The notes under the pieces: model-generated
Told to the model about the DNA's origin: nothing
The model's database searches: none
Seen by the model: the letters and a program-made list of their open reading frames with translations, nothing else
In this document: in pieces, positions 25,667-35,281 of the stretch
Position numbering within the stretch: the first letter of the stretch is position 1
Layout: each line of letters starts with the position of its first letter
Origin: Akebia trifoliata
Lineage: Eukaryota; Streptophyta; Magnoliopsida; Ranunculales; Lardizabalaceae
NCBI GenBank assembly: GCA_017979445.1
Contig: CM030714.1
Location: forward strand, 14,751,892 to 14,815,891
Length of the DNA stretch: 64,000 bases
Reading direction: 5' to 3'
Program-made: the position numbers and the translations under genes

Positions 25667-26137
25667 AAGAAAGCAAAATGGTACATTATGATGTGTTTAG
25701 GATCTCCTTGGTTTCATTACCAACTTCGACCTTATCTCAATTAAGAAACATAATCTGAATTAGAATGTATCTAATTCAGATTATGTCCTTATTCATTCCT
25801 TTGATTTAGGAAGTTTCCTTTATTTGGAAGGATTCCTGATTTATTGAGCCACTAATAAATTGAATCTTATCTCAAATCCATGATATCTTGGGATCTGGAT
25901 ATTCACTGCTTTTACACTTCTTCCTGGAATTCTTATCCAAGTTTCGAGTCTGAGATTATCATCCAAGTTTCAACAAGGATTTTATCCGAGTTTTGAGTTT
26001 GGAACGTTCGTTCATGGATCACCGAGGGAATCTATATCTTTGGACTCAGGTTATTCTCTCTGAACTGGTGAGTTAAGTTGGGTCCTATGGTGCCACATGT
26101 CATTATCTGGTGCTTCATAAAAAGCATCCTCCGCACA
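25667..26137 (-). repeat. 5' LTR of the Tat-type element, piece 3
   Basis: This continues the interrupted LTR after element A (aagaaagcaaaatggtac...) and probably ends near cctccgcaca, which on the minus strand gives a TGTG start. The assignment rests on nest logic and on resemblance to plant gypsy LTRs; the partner LTR is outside the window. Confidence 0.45.
25748..25786. other. Perfect 17-bp hairpin
   Basis: acataatctgaattaga and its exact reverse complement are separated by 5 bases (atgta). It lies within the presumed Tat LTR, so it could be a transcript hairpin or simply a chance palindrome in AT-rich DNA. Confidence 0.85.
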
Positions 26138-26445
26138 AGTCATGGTAGATATTAATATTTTTGCAAAAATTTTATTAAGAAATCACTTTGGGGTCATTAT
26201 AACTCACTTCCTTCATTCTAGATCCTGTAAATCATTTTCAAGACCCTTCACCTTCTACAATGCTGTGTATGACCAAAACCATCTCTCGGTTATCTTGTTT
26301 TTAGGGTAGGAAACCGGTTGCAACATCCAAACTTAAGGTTGCAACATGAAACTATAGTCATTTCCTATTCAAGTTGCAAACCAAAGCCAACAAAAGGCAA
26401 TCACGAGTCATAAACATATTTTGTTACATTCAAATACAGACTTAC

Positions 26446-26750
26446 AAGAGAAACTGAAGGATAAGCATAAATGCCACCATGTGAATAGATTGCTGCATAG
26501 GGTGCACCATAAGGTGGCATCAAAGCCTGAGACAATTAAGAAGATATTGATTTAAGAAACACCCTAGCCTAATAGTCTAATCTGTTTTATAAATAAAATG
26601 CACAGATAGAAGAGCTAAATGAGAAGGTGATACGGCGAAAACAGCTCCCAACCCCTATAAAATACCTGAGGTGGGGCCCACATATATGGGTGGGGAGGGT
26701 GCCCAGCTGCAACTGCAGAATTGAAATACGATGGTGGTAAGGTGACTACT
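26446..26750 (-). pseudogene. Fragment of a G-box-binding bZIP factor gene (two exons)
   Basis: The minus strand encodes VTLPPSYFNSAVAAGHPP followed by HPYMWAPPQ (exon, 3' end at 26666), a donor GTATTT, a 139-bp intron ending TTGTCTCAG, then an 81-bp exon (26526-26446) encoding ALMPPYGAPYAAIYSHGG and a short tail, followed by a perfect donor GTAAGT. This proline-rich sequence is the N-terminal region of plant GBF-type bZIP transcription factors, which bind CACGTG G-boxes. Both junctions are phase 0 and in frame. The upstream side is cut by a fold-back element at about 26747, and no bZIP basic region was found in the sequence to the left, which is retrotransposon. I infer a captured or broken gene copy, not a working gene. 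Confidence 0.8.
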
Positions 26751-26840
26751 GGCGTGGAAGTACAAAGAAATATAGATTTTTTTATGTATCTCGAGAAAAA
26801 CATCTATGATTTTGTACACTTCCACGTCAGTTGAGTGTCA
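26747..26840. repeat. Fold-back element FB1
   Basis: The left arm ctggcgtggaagtacaaag and right arm tgtacacttccacgtcag are inverted copies with a gap. The inner part atatagat/atctatgat flanks the tip gtatctcgagaaaa. It abuts and truncates the GBF exon. Confidence 0.7.
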
Positions 26841-27149
26841 TTTGTTTTGAGTTAGGCAATACGGCTCACATGCTAAAGGTACCTTCGTGTAAAGTTGCCA
26901 CGTTGTCACCGATATTTGCGTTGAAGAAAGGCGTGGAAGAGACTGAACCGTGGATGTTAACATCAGTTGTGGGTCCCACGCTTTATTTTAGATTTTTCCA
27001 ATCTAAATTAACAGTCAGGATAGAGGATTGACATGTGGCGATGGCTCAGCGTCCAAAGTCTAAACTAGTGCATGCGTCATAGGCGGTGTGACGGGTCGCG
27101 TAAAAAAGTAATCATGATATGAATTTACGAAAATACCCTCACATTAACA
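26841..27149. other. Non-coding stretch, unassigned
   Basis: A comparatively GC-rich stretch with no homology I recognise. It contains ACGT-type words (gccacgttgtcacc, gacatgtggcg). It lies on the 5' side of the GBF fragment and could be remaining upstream DNA of that gene. Confidence 0.4.
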
Positions 27150-27690
27150 AGCTTGCCTGTCTCATGTGTCCTATATTTTGATAATGATACATGCTGCTTG
27201 ACCTCAAGTCTTATCTTATACACAAATGCAAAAGGACTTAAATGCCTTTCATCTTTAATCCCAAGTTAAAATCTATAGATTTTTCTAAAAAATAAATACA
27301 TTATCATCTTAAAACTCTTTAATCTCTATATTAAATTAGTTTTTTTCTATGTAACTTTATCTTCAATCCATCATTTTCAATGTCATCATGTTTTTCTACA
27401 TAAAATCCCCTCATTGTGTTCAAATGTCTAATCTTGTTTTTAATGATCAAAGGTTAAAGTAGATAGAATCTTAAGTTTAAAAATGAAAGTATAATGAATA
27501 AATCATCCAAAAGGGTTAAAGATAATTAGTTTTTGAAAAATCAAGGATTTTGTGTATAAGAAGAAGATAAGGGTATTCACATTATTTTTCATTAATCTAT
27601 TAAAAAAGACTGAGGTCATGCTATCAGTTTGAAAACTTTGGGGCACCTCAAGTATCCAAATACTCCTTTTTATTTTTAGTGGAATTATGA
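27150..27690. repeat. Probable TIR element (family of 49445-50580)
   Basis: The outer ends are inverted relatives: tgcttgacctcaagtcttat near 27200 against gactgaggtcatgctatcag near 27615, and cttatacacaaa against tttgtgtataag. The right end gaaaactttggggcacctc and following bases resemble the ends at 50575 and 54870. Boundaries are approximate. Confidence 0.45.
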
Positions 27691-28053
27691 TTAATAAATT
27701 TAGAATTATTTCAAAATCAAATAAATAAATATAACATGTATGGTTCAGTTAATTAATTCAATAATTTTTTTATAACCCGAAATTAACTCAATAACTTATA
27801 AAGGTTTGTGATTAATAAATCTTATGAAACAAAGTATTGATAATTCATTCATCAAATGAATTGAACGAAAAATTTGCAAAAAGATTGATTCTCACATTGT
27901 ATTCATCATTTTATTTATAGTCATCCGTTGTGTAACACTCCATTAGTCGTCATCCTACAATAATTCAATCCTACGTAGACTATTGTGGCCCTTCATCCCC
28001 CATAATTAAAACGTTTGTCAATTTTCTTCTTTTTTCTTAAATACAATTCATTA
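27691..28053. other. AT-rich non-coding stretch
   Basis: No ORF, repeat structure or family match was recognised here. Confidence 0.5.
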
Positions 28054-28395
28054 TAGGGGTAGAGCTAGTAAGAAGCCAGTGGGGGCAATTGCCCCCACTC
28101 AATTTTTTATTTTTTTCTCTTGCATTTATATATTAATCGGAGATTCTTTGTATTTTGAACTAATGATATGCACCATTTGCCCCCACTTAACCCCTTTCCC
28201 CTCCTTCCCTCTCTTTCAATTTTTTTGAATATCTTTTCTCGTAGACAAATGAGAAATGACTTAAATATCTTTTTCTTTAACATCTAAATAAAAACCTTTG
28301 AATTTTCTCATCAAAATCATTCAATTTCAAACTCTTCAACATTTCCATCAACTATAGTTTACACCCACTACAAGAATATCCTAGCTCTACCCCTG
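28054..28395. mobile_element. MITE, about 342 bp, hAT-like ends
   Basis: The ends taggggtagagctag (left) and ctagctctacccctg (right) are inverted copies over about 14 bp, with subterminal ggggcaattgcccccac. The C/TAGGGG end and length suit a non-autonomous hAT element. A clear 8-bp duplication was not seen. Confidence 0.65.
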
Positions 28396-29300
28396 CCAAT
28401 CAACCACGTTCTTTCATTTTTTGTTGATGAGATTTTATCAATTCACATGGTTGGATCCATGATCCATTTGTTTGCCTTTTGAAAAATTGTTGATCTAAAG
28501 TCAATGTTAGTATGATTATGGCCATGATTTGATTTTCTAAAGTTATTTGGTGGAATTTTAAATACTTTTTTATTAGGTTATTAAATTTTTTAGTGTATAT
28601 TTTGATTTTATTTATTTATTTATTTTTAATAATTATGTTGTGAATGAGTATGAGAGCCTTGGAATGCTACATGTACTCGCCTAATAAGAAGATAAAGTTC
28701 TAGATAGAATTGATGTAAAAACAAGACTCAAGTTGCCATTTTGAAATATTTTGAATAAGAAATATAAGATAATACCTAATCTTCTTTGTATAATTAATAT
28801 GGGCGAGAGAAAGAGATAAAATTTTGATATTTTGGACAAGGAAAACAATGATATTTGTTGAAGGACATAATATTTGAAATCTTAAGTCTTTTTTTATTTT
28901 TTATTTATTTTTTATTTTTTTTTATTATTATCGATTGAAATCTTAAGTCTTATTAATAGAATTTACAAATAGAGAAAAACAAATGAAAAGAAGAAAAATA
29001 AAATAAAAAAAGGGGTTGGCATAATGGTAAAATTAGCATTAAGAGTTTGCTTTCGGGCTGAAAATGATTATCTAATCTGAAAAAATAGGATTTGAATCTG
29101 GATATTAGATTTTTGGATTGGTTTCAGATTGAAGTTCAGATTCAGGTTAAATTTTGAAAAGTGTGATATGACTTGTCACATTAAATGAGAGATAAAATTT
29201 AACATTTTTTTCGTTTAAAAAATTAAAAAATCACTGAGAATTTTAACCACTCTTTCCTCTTTAAAAAAAAATTAAAAAACAAAATTACCTTCACTCTCTC
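28396..29300. other. AT-rich non-coding stretch
   Basis: Contains T-rich runs (28600-28630, 28885-28930). A tRNA-like or SINE-like phrase at about 29012-29095 (ggggttggcataatggtaaa) is too degenerate to call. Confidence 0.4.
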
Positions 29301-29305
29301 AACCA

Positions 29306-29617
29306 TTGTGCTGGACCCAACAACATTTACCCCATTACATATCTCTCTCTCACTCTCTCACTCTCTCACGCACACACGTTAACACGACTTGGAAACACAA
29401 TGGCGACGACATGGAAGCCGGGTTCACAAAGCTCCAAGGCAAAGATTTCAAGTACTACATGCAAATATATTCAATCATTCTAATTCGCAAAAATAAGAAA
29501 TCAACAATAGATGTCGATCTCGCAAGCTTAAGCGGAGACATGAACATCTCTCGCCATCATCAACAAATCTTTTACGATTTCCAACTCTGTTGTATCGTTT
29601 ATCCTCCCTCAATTTAA
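29306..29617 (+). pseudogene. Fragment of an FHA-domain protein gene (FHA2-like)
   Basis: The frame from ATG 29411 reads MEAGFTKLQGKDFKYYMQ, then KKSTIDVDLASLSGDMNISR and HHQQIFYDF. This is the start of the N-terminal FHA domain of the plant FHA2-type family (phosphothreonine-binding, transcription-related). The SRH block that contacts the ligand is kept, but the Gly-Arg of the usual LGR motif is IR here. After IFYDF the frame runs into unrelated residues and a TAA at about 29615, so more than half the FHA domain and the rest of the protein are missing. A CT-rich leader (ctctctcactctctcac, 29340-29370) precedes it, as in many plant 5' UTRs, suggesting capture of genomic DNA. It is probably not functional. 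Confidence 0.75.
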
Positions 29618-29619
29618 AA

Positions 29620-30275
29620 AAAAAATAGAGTTCGTGATGTATGAATTGGATCAAATCGATTTTGGATTAAGGGAAATCCTATTTTGCTCGATTTTAAATT
29701 GAAGATTCATTGATTGGATCGAATCGGATCTGGATCATGTGATGGATATTTCTTACTGGTAGTGGTATGGTACTAATCCAATACCGAATCAATCCGTTCC
29801 AACCCTAGTTTGCTCCATTTAGTTGTGTGCTTGAAACTAGGTAGCCTCCTGATTTACTCTATTGCACATTAGAAAAACTTCCACATGGTTGAAGCATACA
29901 AACATAAGGATTAGTCCCGTCCTAATGGGTATGGAGAATAGAGATACCTGTAATATCTAAATAAATAAATAAACATAAGAGAAAAAAATAGAGATGGTGG
30001 ATAGTGTTAGTATACTAGTATTGTATAACCTCTTTACCTCTCAAATAGAGGTGTAGTTACATATGGGCGAGTGGGGGCTATAGCCCCGATCGAACTTTTG
30101 GAAAAAAAATTGTTAGCCCCGTACACTTTCATCATTATTAGAGATACCATGTAGGTTTTTTTTTTTTTTTTTTGCTTTTTTTGTTTTGTTTCGTTTTTAT
30201 TTTTTAAGATTGGCCCATACACTTTAATTATTAGTAGAGACGCCGCATTTTTTTTTTTTTTTGAGTCCAACTAGC
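29620..30275. other. Non-coding stretch with MITE-like remains
   Basis: No gene is seen. The block at 30043-30130 (gggcgagtgggggctatagc) resembles the subterminal region of the hAT-like MITEs nearby but lacks a paired end. T homopolymers lie at 30155-30172 and 30248-30262. Confidence 0.4.
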
Positions 30276-30430
30276 CTTTCTAAGTTAGTAAGGATGGAAC
30301 CCTTACCTTGTAACATCCAAGACATGATTTGATGCTTCAGGCAGGGGGTAGAGTCAGGATTTTGTCCTCATGGGGCCAATACGAGCAAAAAAAAAAGGTT
30401 TGTGGGGGCAATTAAGTGCAAAATAAAATT

Positions 30431-30481
<51 letters not shown>

Positions 30482-30790
30482 TGTGTGAGGGGGCGGGGGC
30501 AATAACTCATAACTTCTAATATAATTTGTAAAATCTGCCCCTGGCTTCAGGATTGTAGAGGATAAAATTCTATGAACTTTGAAAAAATAATTTCCAAAAA
30601 TAGTTATTTTTCATTGTTGAATTTTAATTTTAAAATTGGGAGTTAGGTGGAAGTTTGGTAGATAATTAATTTTTGAATTTTTTATCTCAAAATTTCCTTA
30701 AAATCTAGATGGATGTGGTGTTGGATTGCTAATATGGTAATCCATTTGAGCAAAATAACTCTTAGTAAGTCTTAAAATCTTATTATGTTT
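30276..30790. repeat. Dispersed repeat family R1, copy 1 (interrupted)
   Basis: The phrases acatccaagacatgatttgatgc, then attgtagaggataaaattc, ttgaattttaattttaaa and ggtaatccatttgagc are shared in the same order with 30890-31215 and 34040-34390. A hAT MITE (30342-30543) splits this copy. Confidence 0.75.
30342..30543. mobile_element. hAT-type MITE (202 bp) with 8-bp target duplication
   Basis: It starts CAGGGGGTAGA and ends TCTGCCCCTG, with GCTTCAGG on both sides (30334-30341 and 30544-30551). An 8-bp duplication is the hAT hallmark. A (GT)n microsatellite (about 30431-30485) forms much of its interior. Confidence 0.9.
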
Positions 30791-30889
30791 GTAAAGAAAA
30801 TGATTTCTTTAACTGATAACATGAAAGCCTCCACCGAAGTTTTGAAAGAAAAAAAAAAACAATCAGACTAACCGTAATAATTTATTAAG

Positions 30890-31215
30890 ATTTCAACTCT
30901 TACTAAGAGCCGTTGAGCTCACCTTGTGACATCCCAAAACATGATCCGGTGTCATAGGATTGAAGAGGACAAAATTCAATGAACTTAAAAAAAAATGTTA
31001 TTTCTCACAGTTGAATTTTAATTTTAAATTTGAAAGTTTTGTGGAAGTTTTGTAACCATACATTTTCAAAACTTGGATCAAGTGCAAAAAAATTTGTGCT
31101 TTAAATTTCTTTTCTTTTTTTTATATGAGTTTTTCCATAAAATCTAGAGATTTTGGGTGATGGATTGCCCATCTAGTAATCCATTTGAGCTCAAGGACTC
31201 TTAAGGTCTGTTATT
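30890..31215. repeat. Dispersed repeat family R1, copy 2
   Basis: An uninterrupted copy, with inverted-repeat-like ends (cttactaagagccgttgagctca and tgagctcaaggactcttaag), suggesting a MITE. Internal phrases match copies 1 and 3. Confidence 0.7.
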
Positions 31216-31579
31216 TACAAAAGCTAGCTCCAGCTCTAGAAGCTAATTTCTGGATAAGTAGAAGCCCAGAACCTGAAAAGTCACATTCAACCGAAGCTTG
31301 TTCGTTACGGAAACACAAAAGACAGAAATTGATGTTCATTTGACAACTTTTTATTGTTGGATTCTGGTAAAATGATCAGAATACTCTTAATATTGATAAT
31401 GCACCTAGAATATACCGAAAATGAGTAGAATACCTTAATAAATATATGATTACACTTTTAAATAAATTTATAAATTTTATAATTCTATCAAAATTTCAGC
31501 AACATTTCCTATTAAAAATAGACATACGAAAATTTTCTAATAAAGAAAATACCTACATAATACACAATCCAACATCCAC

Positions 31580-32250
31580 ATAAAGATGATGGGTGTTTTG
31601 GTAATAAAGTGGTGATAATGAATTACTTTTGGTCTTGGTAGTAAAGATGAAATGTATTTTAGTAAAGATGAAAGGTATTTGATACTTCCCTATTATTTTT
31701 TAAGTTTATTTTGGTTGGAAATTTGATTAAAGATGAAGGGTATTTTGATAAAAATGAAGGGATAAAGATGAAAGGTATTTTGGTAATTCCTTTTTATTTT
31801 TAATGTTAAGTTTGCTTGGAAATTTGATTAAAGATGAATGGTATTTTGATAAAGACAAATGATATTTTGGAAGATGAAAAGTATTTTGGTAAAGATGAAG
31901 GGTGTTTGGTAATTCCCTTTTGTTTTTTAAGGTTAAGTTTAGTTGAAAATTTGATTAAAGATTAAGAGTATTTTAGTAAAGATAAAAAGTATTTTGGAAG
32001 ATAAAGGGTATTTTGATAATTGGTAAAGTTAAATGATATTTTGATAAAAATGAAAGGTATTTTGACAATCTCTTTTTATTTTTTAAGGTTAAGTTTGGTT
32101 GAAAATTTGATTAAAGATGAATGATATTTTGATAAAAATGAAGGGTATTTTGGTAAAGATAAAGGATATTTTGGTAATCTCATTTTATTATTAAGGTTAA
32201 GTTTGGTTAGAAATTTGATTAAATATGAAGGGTATTTTGGTAATCATACT
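31580..32250. repeat. Irregular tandem array of gatgaaaggtattttggtaa units
   Basis: A short unit of about 20 bp (gatgaagggtattttggtaa) is repeated many times. A longer phrase, gtttggttgaaaatttgatt, recurs at about 31705, 31806, 31937, 32093 and 32202. The flanks (aaaagctagctcc near 31218 and ggagccaaaaaaaagtc near 32355) may be ends of a hAT-like element holding the array. Confidence 0.8.
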
Positions 32251-32467
32251 TGAACCGTTTTATGTTTTTATGCTTTTCACAAAAGTCATTTTAAGAAGTC
32301 CCTCTTGGATGACTTTTGTTAGAAGCTACTTTTAGGCTTTAATTGAAATCCGCAGGAGCCAAAAAAAAGTCAAAACAAACATTATTTATCTAACTTTTTT
32401 GACTTAAAAGTAAAAAAAGTTGGCTCTTGAAGGCTAATATCTTGTTAAGTTAGTAAGGGATGTGATT

Positions 32468-33032
32468 TTATGAGAGAATGATTTATCAACTATAATTGTT
32501 GCATTTTTTTTTTTTTTTTGTTATTTAAAAAACCTTGAAGTTCTGACAACTTGGAACCTTACTTTATCAAGTTTGTTACCCGACAAACGTTGGAGTGGGA
32601 CCCACATTCTTTTAGAAGACTAAGTACCTATAAATGTCACCTTTCTTTATATCAAAAAACTACTATATTCTATCTCTTCTTAATATCAATTCTCTCTCCT
32701 AAAATTGCTATTAGACCTACATAGAAACATTGGCAATATAATACCACAATGTTATGGATTTCATGATAAAACTCAAATTTAAGAAAAATATTACATGTTT
32801 TATGTTTGATTCGTGAATTTTGGGGAGAATAGATATAATAGGAATTCGATTTACTAAAATGAGGGCATTATAGGTATTTAATATTTTAAAATAATTTGAA
32901 TCCCACTTAAAGGTCTGTTGGGTAACAAACTTGATGAAGTAAGGTTTCCTTGGAGTTGTGGAAGATTTATGGGAGTTTTTATAATAAAAAAAAATGCAAC
33001 AATGAGGTTTGTTAAATAATTCTCTCAAAGGA
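32468..33032. mobile_element. MITE family R2, copy 1, long terminal inverted repeats
   Basis: Arms of about 120 bp are inverted: tatgagagaatgattta... with ccttactttatcaagtttgt on the left, acaaacttgatgaagtaagg with ...taaataattctctca on the right. The whole is about 565 bp. A small minus-strand frame inside it (32717-33061) has no recognisable domain and is not called a gene. Confidence 0.8.
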
Positions 33033-33493
33033 AAAAATTGGTAATCTAGCCCAGCGATCAAAAATCAAACTGCTCTCAAACATGGATTAAATCTAGATTG
33101 ATTTTGATTATATATGAAGAATCATATTAGGATAGGTAGATCTAATAATTTATTGGATTTGATCATAAATCATATTGCAAGCTTTAGATCCATATTCAAT
33201 CTAATAATAATTATGTCGGAGTGAAAGGATTTGATAAATAATATACATAAAACACACACACACACACACACGTTAACGAAAATAAGGACTTGATTTATTG
33301 TTTGATCCTATTCAAAGAATCTAACTTGTTCTCAAGATTCGAAGGAGATATATTTTAAAATTGAAGACGAAGGAAAAAATATGTTTTACTGTAAGATTGA
33401 AGGTGACTAGTTAAACTTTTTTTTTCCTTAAAAAAAAAAAACAGATTTTCAACTATAAGTTGAAGATGAGGGCATTTAGAGGTTTTTTAGAGT

Positions 33494-33640
33494 CGTGATA
33501 ATATGATGCCCCCCATCATAGAATCGTAGATCATTTGTCTCGAGATACACAATAAAATACTTATGGTTATGCATATCCTAAGGCAAATGATCTATGGTTA
33601 TGTGATGAGGGCGGAGGGGGGCATCATAAATCATTACACT
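33494..33640. repeat. Fold-back element FB2
   Basis: The left arm contains atgatgccccccatcata then tcgtagatcatttg; the right arm contains caaatgatctatggtta then ggggggcatcat, its inverted copy. The tip holds tctcgagatac. It directly precedes FB3. Confidence 0.8.
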
Positions 33641-33649
33641 TTTTTATGA

Positions 33650-33815
33650 GTGAGTGTGAGATTGGATTTACTGTGATTTTTACATTTCTGATGTGGAGAT
33701 AAGCACATAATCGTAGATGTTGTATCCTTGCAATACGAGTAAGCACATCTATGGTTATATGTGCACCTCCATGTTAGAAATGTAAAAACTCGCAATAAAT
33801 CCAATGTCACTCCAG
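33650..33815. repeat. Fold-back element FB3
   Basis: Arms of about 68 bp: gattggatttactgtgattt...gcacataatcgtagatgt against acatctatggttatatgtgc...gcaataaatccaatgtcact. The short loop contains gtatccttgcaatacg. Confidence 0.85.
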
Positions 33816-33825
33816 CATTAGTGTT

Positions 33826-34485
33826 TTTTTATGAGAGATTCACCCAATTGATTGAATTGTTATATTTTTATTATAAAAATTCTTTTGGAGTTCTGAAAAC
33901 ACCAAGGGAACCGTACTTTTAGAATGTCTGTTACCCACCAAACCTTACTTTATCAAGTTTATTATCTAACAAATCTTGTAGCATCCACACCATAAAACTC
34001 AAATTGATGGGGTTAATTTGGTGTTTGGCATACTTTGGAGTGGATGCTAACCACATTAATTTGTGCCATCCAAAAATATGATCTGATGCATAGGGTTATT
34101 TATAAAGGGAAAAATTCTAATAAATTTGAAAAAAAAAAAAAAAAAGTTAATTTTCACGATTGAATTTTCATTTTAAATTTAGGAGTTTAGTAGCCATCCA
34201 TTTTCAACACAATAGATAAAGCTAAAAAATAATTCTTTTTTAATTTTGTTCCTTTGGATATGAGTTTTTCCATGAAATTTAAAATACTGTGGTGTTGGAT
34301 TGTCAATTTGATAATTCATATAGGTTCAATGAACCTTAGTAAGATTTGAAATCTTACTAAGTAGTCATGCTAGCCTAACTGATAAAGTAGGGTTTGTTGA
34401 AGTGTAACGAAGTTGATAAAGTGGGGGAGTTTTTGTAATAAAATTGCAACAGATAGGTCTGTCGGGTAAATCTCTTTTTTCATTA
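33826..34485. mobile_element. MITE family R2, copy 2, with an R1 copy inside
   Basis: The left end atgagagattcaccc and right end gggtaaatctct are inverted copies, and inner blocks (accttactttatcaagttta; gataaagtagggtttgtt) match copy 1. The middle holds R1 copy 3 (34040-34390), so R1 inserted into R2. Confidence 0.7.
34040..34390. repeat. Dispersed repeat family R1, copy 3
   Basis: catccaaaaatatgatctgatgc, then ttgaattttcattttaaatt and taattcatataggttcaatg follow the same order as copies 1 and 2. Confidence 0.7.
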
Positions 34486-35280
34486 TTATTTAGTATCTAA
34501 GAGAAGACATAAGTCAAGGTCATTTCACTGGTACGGAAACGTATCTGATCTCTTAACAGTGATCGAAACGTGGAGCGGCACGTCTAAATCACAAGGTCCA
34601 CCTCAGCGCTTCTAGATACGTCGGTATGACCGTGTGGTCCCCAACACAAGGATATCCACACGTCACGAACCAACGACATTTCCTTAGATAGGATTGTTAT
34701 AGTGGACACGTGTCAAGATGCAAATTCACATGGAAGATGTCCACCTGTACATCTTCTATTCGTGTAAAATTTGTCCTTTTTTTCTTAATATAATATTATA
34801 AGTTTTATTTAAAGACAGGTGGATTGATGTGGTGTGACGTCAGTATCTGACAGTCCACGTTAACTACAATTGTGGGCCATTGGATGAGTAAGTGGCCGAC
34901 ACGGATGCTTGTTGTGCGGCGAAGAAGAAAGAGACATGTGACAGAGTGTCTTAAGTGGCGATATTTATAATTGGTTTAAACGCTTCTCGTTTCTAGATCA
35001 ATACCGTGCTAATGTAGCGAATGATGTAGTATATGTGGTTGGGTGGGCCCAGTTTTCAAAAGTTGGAAACGGAATCTGATCTTCCTGATTCTCGGTAATA
35101 AAAAATGGAAGATGGTTTTGCGGTCAAAATCTGTTCCGATGAATTTTGTGAATTGTCAAAAATACCCTTACTTACTTAGTTTTGTGTACATGATGAAAGG
35201 AGAGTCTTGGGAGAATTGCGATTGGGATTAAAGAAGTGTGTCTTGGGATTAGTAGCACTTTCAGAAGTTATAATTTATAT
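34486..35280. other. ACGT-rich, low-copy-looking non-coding stretch
   Basis: No family match was recognised. It has a dense set of plant regulatory words: a palindromic G-box gacacgtgtc at 34705-34714, a full TGACGTCA at 34835-34842, and further acgtgg/ccacgt words at about 34566, 34690 and 34855. It could be an orphaned promoter. The only frame (35043-35231, plus strand) has no known domain. Confidence 0.4.
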
Positions 35281-35281
35281 G

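Larger units (their letters stand above)
1..26137 (-). mobile_element. Tat-type Ty3/gypsy retrotransposon, decayed and interrupted
   Basis: This is the host element of the left-hand nest. Read on the minus strand from right to left the order is LTR, PBS, gag, PR, RT, RNase H, a second RNase H, INT, a tandem-repeat tract, then an antisense ORF. The second RNase H and the antisense ORF are traits I associate with the Tat lineage. Its 5' LTR appears in three pieces (7949-8063, 10363-10388, 25667 to about 26137), split by a solo LTR and by element A. The distal LTR lies left of the window, so the element is partial here. All reading frames carry many stops and frameshifts, so it is old and cannot move by itself. 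The outer limit near 26137 is an estimate from a possible LTR terminus (cctccgcaca). Confidence 0.75.

Noticed and set aside
29012..29100. Possible tRNA-derived SINE head (tggcataatggtaa ... ggatttgaatctgg)
   Set aside because: The A- and B-box likeness is weak, and no clear tail or flanking duplication was found.
32717..33061. 114-codon minus-strand frame
   Set aside because: It lies inside and across the end of an R2 MITE, has no domain, and its composition is that of AT-rich non-coding DNA.
35043..35231. 62-codon plus-strand frame downstream of the ACGT-rich block
   Set aside because: No domain, no similarity recognised and no supporting splice structure.
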